Source of the DNA: Paramicrobacterium chengjingii
GTDB taxonomy: Bacteria; Actinomycetota; Actinomycetes; Actinomycetales; Microbacteriaceae
Direction: 5' to 3'
DNA: 64,000 nucleotides
Assembly (NCBI RefSeq): GCF_011751765.2
Contig: NZ_CP061169.1
Coordinates: 1,364,001-1,428,000, forward strand
Positions 14,969 to 21,830 of this stretch are shown in pieces (position 1 is the first letter of the stretch; the number at the start of each line of letters is the position of its first letter). The position numbers and the translations under genes were made by a program. Under the pieces are notes generated by a model. It saw only the letters and a program-made list of their open reading frames with translations. It ran no database searches and was not told where the DNA came from.

Positions 14969-16220
14969 GGACCTGACCGTCCTCAATCACGACGCCGACG
15001 TTGCCCGTCTCGTCCACGACTTCGATCCACACCTGGTACTGGTTCTCAGCCGCGAGCTCGCCAATGATCTTGAGCGAGTCTGAATCCAGCAGTGAACCAT
15101 CAAGAATGCGAAGCACCCGCAACTTCGGGTTCGCCGCCATCGCCAGTGCAACCGACACCCTCAACTGTTCAGCCGCCGATGCCTGCGAGAACGCGATGCC
15201 GTTGAACGTGACACCGTCCGTATCGAACGACAGACCGTCGACGGGGAACTCAGCCTTGGCGAGCCCGTCAGCTTTCCGCTTCTCAATTTTCTGCAGTTCA
15301 ATGGTCAACTGCGCCGACCGTTCACGTCGTGCTGCAAGCTCTGCGGTGACTGTCCGGCGCTGAGCCTGCTCGCGTACTCTCCTGTTCGTCTCCTCAACCG
15401 AGTTCAGACGGTCGGAGATCTCGGACGTGTCAATACGTTCGGGCCCAGACCGGAAAGCTGCGTACATCTCATCGCGCTGCACGCGGGCTCGCTCGAGGTA
15501 CGCTTTCGCGGCGTCGAGTTCGTCAGCGAGTCGCGCCACCGCAGCTTCGGCTTTCTCGCATTCCGTGTCCATGTCCGCAAGACCATCGACTGCCCGGTCG
15601 AGACGTGCGTTGTGTTCTCGCGCCCTCTCGAACTCAGCGAGCACATCCGCTGCTGAGACTTCCTCAACCGGGACCGAATCATCCGCCGCAGGGAAGCCAG
15701 CGACCTGACCTTCAAGCCGCTTGGCGTCGCGGTTCACTTCGGTTCGTGTGTCAAACACGCCCTTCGCCTCACGGGTGAGTTCATCGGGGTCAAAGGGCAG
15801 ATCCACCAGACTTGTGAGTGCTGCCACCTGATCTTTGGCAGACAGTCGAGTGAACGCCAGCGGGTCGAACGCTCGAGTGCCGATGACCTCATCGAGAAGC
15901 TTCTGCGGTGACGAGTACTTCGCCCCATCCGCCGATTCCACAGTGAGTGTCCCCGCGTCGTCCTTCGTCCACCTGCGAGTCACGACGTAATCTCCGAGGT
16001 CGAGGCGAACGACCGCGGAATCCTGCCCCTCACGGATCGGCTGTTGTGTCGCACGGGACGCTTCTCCGCCGGCGAGTGCCGCCCAGATCGCATCGAGCAC
16101 CGACGTCTTACCCTGCGCGTTGCGTCCTCCGACGAAGACGACGTTCCCCTCAGGGTTGATCTCCACGGCTTTGAGCCGCTTGTAGTTTTCAGCCTTCAAG
16201 CTGACGATCTGTAGTGTCAT
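14961..16220 (-). CDS. RecF/SbcC-like AAA ATPase
   Basis: A 419-residue protein starting MTLQIVSLKAENYKRLK. Walker A is GGRNAQGKTS around residues 30-40. A long coiled-coil middle (roughly residues 180-310) contains many Arg/Glu heptads. Near the C-terminus an SAAEQLRVSVALA signature precedes a Walker B-like LRILDGSLLD, in which the usual second acidic residue is replaced. This is the SMC-type layout of small phage ATPases that assist end processing. It is first in the recombination module, overlapping the exonuclease. Confidence 0.87.
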   Translation of the reverse strand: MTLQIVSLKAENYKRLKAVEINPEGNVVFVGGRNAQGKTSVLDAIWAALAGGEASRATQQPIREGQDSAVVRLDLGDYVVTRRWTKDDAGTLTVESADGAKYSSPQKLLDEVIGTRAFDPLAFTRLSAKDQVAALTSLVDLPFDPDELTREAKGVFDTRTEVNRDAKRLEGQVAGFPAADDSVPVEEVSAADVLAEFERAREHNARLDRAVDGLADMDTECEKAEAAVARLADELDAAKAYLERARVQRDEMYAAFRSGPERIDTSEISDRLNSVEETNRRVREQAQRRTVTAELAARRERSAQLTIELQKIEKRKADGLAKAEFPVDGLSFDTDGVTFNGIAFSQASAAEQLRVSVALAMAANPKLRVLRILDGSLLDSDSLKIIGELAAENQYQVWIEVVDETGNVGVVIEDGQVRE

Positions 16221-16408
16221 TTGTTCTTTCCTTGAATGTCTAGCGCGGCCTCTTCTGTGAGGGCAGCAATGGTTTCGAGTGATTGGCCGAGTAATGACAG
16301 GGCATCCTCGGGGTTGATGGTGCGTTTGCAAATGTCATCGACGAGCGTCCGTGAAATACCCAGTTCGTGTCGTATCTGACACCACCGGTCGAACTCAGTG
16401 GGAGTCAC
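16217..16408 (-). CDS. Hypothetical phage protein, 63 residues
   Basis: The start is a GTG (VTPTEFDRW...) inside the end of the upstream small membrane gene; no stronger start exists in-frame without entering that gene. The product is helical (IRHELGISRTLVDDI...), a composition seen in HTH or small regulator proteins, and its stop overlaps the ATPase start as ATGA. Function unknown. Confidence 0.55.
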   Translation of the reverse strand: MTPTEFDRWCQIRHELGISRTLVDDICKRTINPEDALSLLGQSLETIAALTEEAALDIQGKNK

Positions 16409-16550
16409 GTTTGCGCTCCAACGGTGCGACGCAGAATGCGACGAACATGAACAGCAGCGCGAGCATCGAAACTCCATCGAAGCTGTCACGGTAGATAGCG
16501 ACCCCTGCGCAGAAGAACGACAAAACAACCGCTGTAGCTGTCGCCCTCAT
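16395..16550 (-). CDS. Small two-span membrane protein, 51 residues
   Basis: It begins MRATATAVVLSFFCAGVAIY, a hydrophobic span, followed by a short polar turn (RDSFDGVS) and a second span (MLALLFMFVAFCVAP), then a basic end (LERKRDSH). The start overlaps the upstream stop as ATGA. A membrane hairpin is likely. Function unknown. Confidence 0.65.
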   Translation of the reverse strand: MRATATAVVLSFFCAGVAIYRDSFDGVSMLALLFMFVAFCVAPLERKRDSH

Positions 16551-16729
16551 GCGCCCACTACCCACCAGACAGCAATGACGATGCCAATGATGACCAGTGC
16601 CCCAACAGCCGTCGAGAACGTCGCCACCTTTGCATCAGGGTCACGGTTCCGCATACGCGGGTACTCATGACGCGGTGTCGGAATGGGCACGAACTCGTCT
16701 GCCCAATCCGGGTCACTCTGATCAGTCAT
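16547..16729 (-). CDS. Small tail-anchored membrane protein, 60 residues
   Basis: Start chosen at MTDQSDPDWA, overlapping the upstream stop; the frame is open further up but without coding quality. The N-terminal 38 residues are polar, acidic then Arg-rich, and the final 22 are a single hydrophobic span (ALVIIGIVIAVWWVVGA). This places a cytoplasmic head with a C-terminal anchor. It is paired with the next small membrane gene. Confidence 0.65.
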   Translation of the reverse strand: MTDQSDPDWADEFVPIPTPRHEYPRMRNRDPDAKVATFSTAVGALVIIGIVIAVWWVVGA

Positions 16730-17058
16730 GATTCGTCCTCCGACCCGGCCAGCGCCCACCTGCGGGTGCGATTGCCAAGAATCGTTTTTCCGTAGAACCC
16801 GGTGAACACGACCTTCTGCAGCTTCACGAGCTCCGCACGCCGAGACCTGAGCGACTGATCGGTCGCGTCGAACCCGTACAAAGATCTGTACGCTTGCGAG
16901 ATCTCCTCGTCCGTCATCCCGTAGATGTACGAGGAGGTGTGCTCTTCGAGAATCACGCCGATACGATGTTGAACCTCAGACAGATTCACTTCGTTCGCGG
17001 CATCCCATGACGTTTCAGGATCATCTACTCGGGCAAGTGCCCTATTCTGTGTAGACAT
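16726..17058 (-). CDS. Winged-helix phage protein, 110 residues
   Basis: Start chosen at MSTQNRALAR. The layout PETSWDAA, then a long helix, MTDEEISQAYR, RSRRAELVKLQKVVFTG and finally RRWALAG matches a common phage winged-helix protein of early regions, where the GxTDEEI helix and the RRAELV recognition helix form the HTH. It probably regulates transcription or replication. The 100 bases upstream contain a hairpin terminator, so this gene begins the part of the operon that lies beyond it. Confidence 0.7.
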   Translation of the reverse strand: MSTQNRALARVDDPETSWDAANEVNLSEVQHRIGVILEEHTSSYIYGMTDEEISQAYRSLYGFDATDQSLRSRRAELVKLQKVVFTGFYGKTILGNRTRRWALAGSEDES

Positions 17059-17077
17059 TCGTTTCTCCAATCGGATG

Positions 17078-17113
17078 AAAAGGACCCCGCGCGATGCCAG
17101 TCGCTCGGGGTCC
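17078..17113 (-). terminator. Leftward intrinsic terminator inside the early operon
   Basis: On the leftward strand GGACCCCG (17113-17106) pairs with CGGGGTCC (17089-17082), extended by GCG/CGC pairs inside, followed by TTTT (17081-17078). The structure lies between the first long early gene and the rest of the operon, where a terminator would stop leftward transcription unless antitermination occurs. Confidence 0.7.
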
Positions 17114-17159
17114 GCTCTGTATGGACAGAAGGAAATGGACGCAAGGGAAAAGGGCCAGA

Positions 17160-17666
17160 TCATCCGGCCTGCTCACGAGGAAACTCTTCGTACAGCCCCT
17201 GATCCGCCCACAACACGGACTTGATAACCGCGAAACCATCAGGACAGACAGCAACAGGGATAGCGAGCACACCACGCACCCACACCCACGAGTCGTACTT
17301 CTCGTCAAACATCACCCGCTCCGGCAACTGCAGAGCATGCAGCATGTCGTGCGCGGTGACGCCGGCCTGAGCGGTCATCAGCGCGAGACGTTCTTTCGCG
17401 TGCGCTGACGCTGAAAGCCGATCGAAATCTAGCCTTGGTGCGTGCTTCTCGCGACGCCCTAAGTGATGATCAGGTGCAACGCCGTACCGTTCACGAGCTT
17501 CACGGACGAGGCCGACAAGGTGGCCTGCGCCCGCACGTTCTGGGAGGACCATCTGCCACCCGTCAGGGAAACGCCAAATGTCGCCGTGGCCATTGCTCCC
17601 AACTCGTGTTCCGCCGTACTCACGGAAGGTTTTCTCTGCATACTTCCGTGGGTGCTTGATTCCCAT
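17160..17666 (-). CDS. Early phage protein with possible HicA-like and RelE-fold-like halves
   Basis: A 168-residue protein. The start at MGIKHPRKYA has a GAGAGGAG site at proper distance. Residues about 8-42 (KYAEKTFREYGG, then GHGDIWRFPDG-QMVLP) resemble the HicA double-stranded-RNA-binding-like fold, including the His of its loop region. Residues about 80-160 start with SAHAKERLALM and continue with helix-strand elements (WVWVRGVLAIPVAV, VIKSVLW), reminiscent of DUF4258/RelE-type proteins. Both likenesses are by eye only. The gene lies between an antitermination-like leader and a terminator, so it may also be the antitermination factor. Confidence 0.55.
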   Translation of the reverse strand: MGIKHPRKYAEKTFREYGGTRVGSNGHGDIWRFPDGWQMVLPERAGAGHLVGLVREARERYGVAPDHHLGRREKHAPRLDFDRLSASAHAKERLALMTAQAGVTAHDMLHALQLPERVMFDEKYDSWVWVRGVLAIPVAVCPDGFAVIKSVLWADQGLYEEFPREQAG

Positions 17667-18104
17667 GTGTGACTCCTCTCTGAGTGGTGGTGAGCAGTCG
17701 GTGTGACTTGTCCACCGAGTCGTTCGGAATCGACACCGACCGCTTGTGGGGCGGGGGATGACTAACGAACTCCCCATGACGCCTTTACGTACGCCCCTAC
17801 CGCCGTCAATCCCGGACATTTCCGGTCAATCAGGCTCCACAGACCCCAGGGACCTACCTGCTCTGTGGTTCGCTCCCAGCTACGTTCCTTGGCGGGGCCA
17901 TTGGCAACGGATGCCTGCTCCCTCGCGCCGTACTACGTGCCCCGCATCTGCACAGTCGTTCTCGTGCCCCGTAGATGCGAGGAAATATCCTCACTGGTCG
18001 CTGCTATTGAGTTCTCAAAGATCGATGTACTGCTGCATCCGGGTACGCCGGATAGTCCCTACCGCCGAGACTGTGAGCGCACGGCAGGGTGTGAGGAAAG
18101 AGGG
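17667..18104. other. Non-coding early leader, about 440 bases
   Basis: No convincing gene on either strand. Read leftward it contains a short hairpin, a boxA-type sequence and, further down, an 8-bp inverted repeat (GTCGGTGT at about 17698 with ACACCGAC near 17730). It is transcribed as a leader before the 168-residue early gene. The length of non-coding sequence is unusual for this otherwise gene-packed operon. Confidence 0.6.
18001..18053 (-). promoter_or_regulatory. nut-like element: hairpin plus rRNA-leader-type boxA
   Basis: On the leftward strand a hairpin ATCCGG/CCGGAT with a 5-base loop (18053-18037) is followed 17 bases later by CTTTGAGAACTCAATAGC (18020-18003). The latter is close to the TTTGAGAACTCAA motif of actinobacterial rRNA operon leaders, where NusB/S10 act on boxA-type sites. 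The location upstream of a terminator fits antitermination. The function is inference. Confidence 0.6.
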
Positions 18105-18218
18105 CTAGTCGTCCCAGTCGTCGAGGCGAATATCCCGGGCGTAATCCGGGTCCTGCTCTTCGGGCTCCTCGTAGTCGTGAGGGAGTGGGTGAAGTACGGA
18201 GAACGGGCCGAAAGTCAT
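18105..18218 (-). CDS. Acidic microprotein, 37 residues
   Basis: A short frame beginning MTFGPFSVLH and ending in a strongly acidic stretch (PEEQDPDYARDIRLDDWDD). Its ATG overlaps the stop of the preceding 35-residue gene as ATGA, which is the best evidence that it is translated. The acidity could mimic DNA (as in small anti-restriction proteins), but that is speculation. Confidence 0.6.
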   Translation of the reverse strand: MTFGPFSVLHPLPHDYEEPEEQDPDYARDIRLDDWDD

Positions 18219-18322
18219 GCTGCGTCCTTGAACTCGCGGTCGAGGCGTTCCTGTTCAATGCGGATAGCTGCCTCAACGATTACGTGTGCCGTTCGCGCCA
18301 GGCACTCCTCTTTGGTTGCCAT
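18215..18322 (-). CDS. Helical microprotein, 35 residues
   Basis: It begins MATKEECLAR and is a single charged helix (HVIVEAAIRIEQERLDREF). The ATG overlaps the Cro-like gene's stop as TAATG and its own stop overlaps the next start. This makes three tightly coupled small genes at the start of the early operon. Function unknown. Confidence 0.6.
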   Translation of the reverse strand: MATKEECLARTAHVIVEAAIRIEQERLDREFKDAA

Positions 18323-18570
18323 TACGCTGCAACCTCGCTGATGTTGGCGTTTTCGACTATGTCGAATGCCTCGCCGAGACCAAGGCCAAAGGCGATACAT
18401 AGGCCCGCCATAAATGCGCCTGAGGGCTGTGCGCCGTTGTCCACTCGTCGGAGGGTTGACCGATCAACTCCGATCAGTCGTGCCTGGTGCTCTTCCGATG
18501 GGATTCCGCGGAGATCGCGAAGTCTGGCGAGGAGTCCGGGCTTGATCCGAAGTGTGGATGCCACTGTCAT
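18322..18570 (-). CDS. Cro-like HTH regulator, first gene of the early operon
   Basis: An 82-residue XRE-type protein with the start at MTVASTLRIK, preceded by AGGAGGT. The central part (EEHQARLIGVDRSTLRRVDNGAQPSG) is a helix-turn-helix in which the second helix begins after GVD, typical of the family. It faces the CI-like gene across a palindromic control region, as Cro does in lambdoid phages. Its probable role is to switch off repressor synthesis when the lytic programme starts. Confidence 0.8.
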   Translation of the reverse strand: MTVASTLRIKPGLLARLRDLRGIPSEEHQARLIGVDRSTLRRVDNGAQPSGAFMAGLCIAFGLGLGEAFDIVENANISEVAA

Positions 18571-18729
18571 ACCTCCTGGTGTGTTCTTGCAACGTGTTGG
18601 TGTAAATCTACACCAGTGAGAACGAAAATGGAGCGAGAACACAACGGTTGTAGCGAATTTGCCCACGAATTGGGGGCAACTTGTAGGGATATGTGGACAC
18701 GGCTGGTGCAAAACTGCTACATTCGCACC
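18571..18729. promoter_or_regulatory. Divergent operator/promoter region of the lysogeny switch
   Basis: It contains the perfect palindrome TGGTGTA-AATC-TACACCA (18598-18615), whose centre on the leftward strand supplies a -10-like TAGATT (18610-18605) for the early promoter. A second inverted pair, TGGTGC (18704-18709) and GCACCA (18725-18730), brackets a rightward -10-like TACATT (18718-18723) that lies six bases before the repressor ATG. TGGACA at 18694-18699 is a possible -35. Operators overlapping both -10 sites predict mutual repression and autoregulation. Confidence 0.65.
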
Positions 18730-19206
18730 ATGACTGAGACATTCGTGGAGTACGTCAAGACCGCAACAGGCCGATCCAGCGTTCGTGCAATCGCTACCGA
18801 CATCGGCATGACCCACACCACGGTCGGGAATCACCTCCGCGATGCCACCCCGGACATTGCGACGGTCCTCAAGATCGCCCGCCGCTTCAACCTCGAGCTT
18901 GTGCCGCTGTTTCTCGCAGCTGGATACATCACCGATGTTGAGGCCGAACAGTTCCGGGCCCCAACCAAACTCAGCGAGTACAGCGAACTTGAACTATCAA
19001 AGGAAATGCTTCGCAGAGTTGCCGCCGGGACAGCTGGACCGACCCTCACGGAGCCAGTAAGTGAGACGGTTATCGACGATGTCTTACGTGAGGTGGAGAA
19101 TGCTCGCGAGCAAGAACACAGCACATGGGCGCTTGCGGCAGAGAGCCGGCGCGACCGTACCCCAAAGGAACTAGACAGTGACGATCAAGACAGGGACGAG
19201 GTATGA
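18730..19206 (+). CDS. CI-like phage repressor (HTH)
   Basis: A 158-residue protein. The start ATG (MTETFVEYVK) lies six bases after the -10-like site, so the mRNA is probably leaderless. Residues 15-60 form a helix-turn-helix (SVRAIATDIGMTHTTVGNHLRDATPDIATVLKI seen in order). The rest is helical and acidic, with no Ala-Gly autocleavage site or Ser/Lys dyad visible. The next gene is an ImmA-type peptidase, so derepression may depend on proteolysis by that partner rather than RecA-driven self-cleavage. Confidence 0.82.
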   Translation: MTETFVEYVKTATGRSSVRAIATDIGMTHTTVGNHLRDATPDIATVLKIARRFNLELVPLFLAAGYITDVEAEQFRAPTKLSEYSELELSKEMLRRVAAGTAGPTLTEPVSETVIDDVLREVENAREQEHSTWALAAESRRDRTPKELDSDDQDRDEV

Positions 19207-19558
19207 CCCCTACGAGCACGCCGAGGTGCTAGGGATCAACATCGTGTACCGCAAATTGCGAACCGCGAATGGGCTGTGGGTCCCCGACATTCGCACGATC
19301 TTTCTGCAGAGGCGGATGCGGGCGATCCATGAGCGATCCGTACTCACGCACGAATTGGGGCACGTTGTCCTCGGGCACAGAGAGTCCACCCCGAAAAGCG
19401 AAACGCAAGCGGACCGCTGGGCGGCCCGACGGCTAATCGACCCAGACGAAGTCATTCAGGCCGCACAGATCACACAAGACATCGGCGCATGGTGCCACGA
19501 GCTCAACGTGAGCGCAGACATCCTTGAGCGATACCTGACAGATACGAGAGCAGCATGA
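19178..19558 (+). CDS. immA: ImmA/IrrE-family metallopeptidase
   Basis: A 126-residue protein with the zinc motif HELGH at residues 58-62 (LTHELGHVVLGH) and a downstream ETQADRWAARRL segment that supplies the third ligand. The GTG start overlaps the repressor gene by 29 bases. In ICEBs1 and similar phages ImmA cleaves the ImmR-type repressor to trigger excision. Here the partner would be the CI-like protein encoded just upstream. The integrase gene follows with ATGA overlap, making repressor, protease and integrase one operon. Confidence 0.88.
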   Translation: MTIKTGTRYDPYEHAEVLGINIVYRKLRTANGLWVPDIRTIFLQRRMRAIHERSVLTHELGHVVLGHRESTPKSETQADRWAARRLIDPDEVIQAAQITQDIGAWCHELNVSADILERYLTDTRAA

Positions 19559-21015
19559 GACCAGCAATCGACATACGCCCGGCGACGCCGCGTGCTGTCC
19601 TCTATCTTCGCCAATCCACCTACCGCGAAGAATCAATCAGCCTCGAGCTACAAGAGGCGGCTGGCCGTGCCCACGCAGAGAAGAACGGCTACCGAGTTGT
19701 CGACGTTCTCGCGGACCCCGGCATCAGCGGGCGAACTTGGAAGCGCCCGGCAGTGCAACGCGTCATGGAAATGATCGAACACGGCGACGCCGACGTGATC
19801 GTGCTTTGGCGCTGGTCGAGACTCTCACGTAACCGTAAGGACTGGGCACTTGCTGCTGATCGTGCAGATCTTGCGGGTGGCCGCATCGAATCTGCGACCG
19901 AGCCGAACGATGCAACTGCCGCAGGCCGTTTCGCGCGCGGCGTTATGACCGAGCTCGCCGCGTTTGAGTCGGAGCGAATCGGTGAGCAATGGAAAGAAGC
20001 TCACGATCGCCGTCGCAGGCTCGGTTTGCCTGCCGAGGGAGGTCCTCGATTCGGGTACATCAAACAGGACGACGGGAAGTACGTACCGGATAACGATCAA
20101 TCGATCGTGCTTGCCGAGATGTACCGCAGATACAACGCCGGCGAAGGATTCACCCGCATTGCCAGGTCGCTCAACGAGCGCGGCATACTTACGAACGCAG
20201 GCAATGTCTGGTCTCGGATTTCTGTCACCCAAATTCTTGACGCGGGATTTGGCGCAGGAAAGATCGTGCATCGTCCGGGTCGCCGAAAAATGAAGCCGTC
20301 CGAATCGATTTATCTTGACGGCGCACACCAGCCTGTGATCTCAGCCGACGATTGGCGGGCTTACCTTGCTCGACGCGAGGATGCACCGGCACCGAGGGTC
20401 GTTGAGCCGAAGTACATCCTCGCGGGCCTGATTTTCTGTGGCGACTGTGGGGCACCCATGCATGTCGGTAACCGTGGGCTTGTCGACTATAAGTGTTCCG
20501 CCAAAGCGTCCGGTAAGACGAATACAGGCTTGGCTATCAAGCGCCTACGAGCGGAGCAATTCGTCACTGAATGGCTGTTTGATTTAGCTGGGCAAGTTGA
20601 TGAGCTCGCAGCCGCGGAGACAAAGGCCGCCAACCGGCGGGTGCGGGCCGTGAACAGTCGTGAGGCGATTACCGCACGGATCGCCAAACTCGACCAGCGT
20701 ATGGCACGATTGACCGCGAAATGGCTCGATGGAGAACTGCCCGAATCCGCGTACAAAGCGACGATCGTGCAACTTGACACGGAACGCGCCAGTCTCGATG
20801 CCCGGCAGAAGATCGACGAGAGGCAAGCTAATCGTGAGATCGACGTTCGACGACTGATCGTTGAAACAGTCAAGGTGTGGGCGGACATGACTGTGCTTGA
20901 GAAACGATCAGCGCTGCAAGGGTGCATTGCACGTATCGATATCATGCCGCCCACGCGCCCCGGTGCCGGAGTGTGGCGCGAACGTGTGAAGATCACGACA
21001 GCCTGGGATACATAG
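19555..21015 (+). CDS. int: Large serine integrase
   Basis: A 486-residue site-specific recombinase. The resolvase domain has the nucleophile in VLYLRQSTY at Ser21, Arg-rich catalytic loops (WRWSRLSRN) and LAAFESERIGEQ. A recombinase domain follows, then a zinc ribbon with CGDC and YKC but no visible fourth Cys, and a C-terminal coiled-coil (roughly residues 360-440). The ATG overlaps the immA stop. It integrates the phage at attB and, with a directionality factor, excises it. Its end lies 13-15 bases before in-frame tadA coding resumes, as expected for a prophage right end. Confidence 0.96.
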   Translation: MRPAIDIRPATPRAVLYLRQSTYREESISLELQEAAGRAHAEKNGYRVVDVLADPGISGRTWKRPAVQRVMEMIEHGDADVIVLWRWSRLSRNRKDWALAADRADLAGGRIESATEPNDATAAGRFARGVMTELAAFESERIGEQWKEAHDRRRRLGLPAEGGPRFGYIKQDDGKYVPDNDQSIVLAEMYRRYNAGEGFTRIARSLNERGILTNAGNVWSRISVTQILDAGFGAGKIVHRPGRRKMKPSESIYLDGAHQPVISADDWRAYLARREDAPAPRVVEPKYILAGLIFCGDCGAPMHVGNRGLVDYKCSAKASGKTNTGLAIKRLRAEQFVTEWLFDLAGQVDELAAAETKAANRRVRAVNSREAITARIAKLDQRMARLTAKWLDGELPESAYKATIVQLDTERASLDARQKIDERQANREIDVRRLIVETVKVWADMTVLEKRSALQGCIARIDIMPPTRPGAGVWRERVKITTAWDT

Positions 21016-21060
21016 GTTTCCGCTTTGCAACACACGTTGTGATTCCCGACGTCACGCGAC
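21016..21060. other. Predicted attR junction
   Basis: Between the integrase stop and the recognisable tadA coding (HVVIPDV... from about 21034) lies the phage-host junction. Homology to CpaF/TadA proteins begins abruptly here. Serine integrase sites are about 40-50 bp with a 2-bp crossover. The exact core cannot be placed without the left junction, which is outside the window. Confidence 0.65.
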
Positions 21061-21830
21061 GGCACATGGCGGTGAACATCCGAAAGTTCACGTCCCGCAT
21101 TCGAACGCTCGATGATCTTGTCTCGCGCGACGCTCTCTCGGCCGAGGCATCGGCGTTTCTCGCTCGGAGTGTCCGTGCGGGATGCAATATCCTGGTGTCG
21201 GGCGCAACCCAGGCCGGCAAAACGACGCTTCTGGGCGCCCTCTTGAATTCTGTCTCTCAGACGGAGCGGATGATCACCGTCGAAGAGACCTTTGAGCTCG
21301 ACATTACGGCCGCGGACGTTGTGGGGATGCAGTGCAGGCAGCCGAGCCTCGAGGGTACGGGCGAGATTACGCTCCGGCGGCTCATCAAAGAATCGTTGCG
21401 CATGCGCCCCGATCGAATCATTGTGGGGGAGGTGCGCGAGGCCGAGAGCCTCGATCTGCTCATCGCGCTCAACTCGGGCGTCCCCGGTGCATGCACCTTA
21501 CACGCCAACTCAGCCGCCGATGCGCTGCGCAAGCTGTGCACACTTCCGCTCCTCGCAGGGTCAAATATCGATGGTGCGTTCGTTGTTCCAACAGTCGCCT
21601 CGTGCATCGACATCGTCGTACATTGTGTGCGGGACGCGTCGGGGATGAGACGCGTCAGCGAAATCGTTGCGCCGACCGGACAGTCATCGGATGGTGACCT
21701 CGACGCGACGACGATTTTCCAGCGCTCGGCGAACGGCCTGTCAGCCACGGGAGCGGTTCCCGAACGGCACGATAAATACGATGCTGCCGGTGTTGACCTT
21801 GCCGAACTGATCACCCGAGGCTCTCAATGA
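21028..21830 (+). pseudogene. tadA: tadA/cpaF ATPase, 3' part split by the prophage
   Basis: The frame encodes the C-terminal two-thirds of a type II/IV secretion ATPase: HVVIPDVTRRH, then ATG 21066 (MAVNIRKFTSR), Walker A GATQAGKTT, the acidic ITVEETFEL box, Walker B RPDRIIVGEVR and the His box ACTLHANSA. Full-length proteins have roughly 150 or more extra N-terminal residues, which are missing because phage DNA precedes. TadA powers Flp pilus assembly at the inner membrane. Excision of the phage should restore the gene. A truncated ATPase of 254 residues from 21066 could still be made. Confidence 0.88.

Larger units (their letters stand above)
1..21030. mobile_element. Prophage, right part (left end outside window)
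   Basis: A contiguous block of phage genes runs from the window's left edge to a large serine integrase ending at 21015. It holds leftward packaging and head genes, a leftward early operon of recombination and replication genes joined by start/stop overlaps, a divergent CI/Cro-type switch, ImmA and the integrase. Immediately right of the integrase, coding for the middle of a TadA/CpaF ATPase begins, marking the host junction. The left boundary, lysis and tail genes are not visible. The head gene type (SPP1-like portal, minor capsid protein) suggests a tailed siphovirus. All module genes look intact, so a functional prophage is possible, but completeness cannot be judged. Confidence 0.93.

Noticed and set aside
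17690..18100. Frames in the early leader (for example 17746-18108 rightward)
   Set aside because: Pro/Ser/Arg-rich translations without ribosome sites; the leader is treated as non-coding.
20922..21065. An ATG upstream of the tadA fragment within the integrase gene
   Set aside because: The sequence before 21028 is phage DNA in another frame; the protein similarity to CpaF starts only after it.
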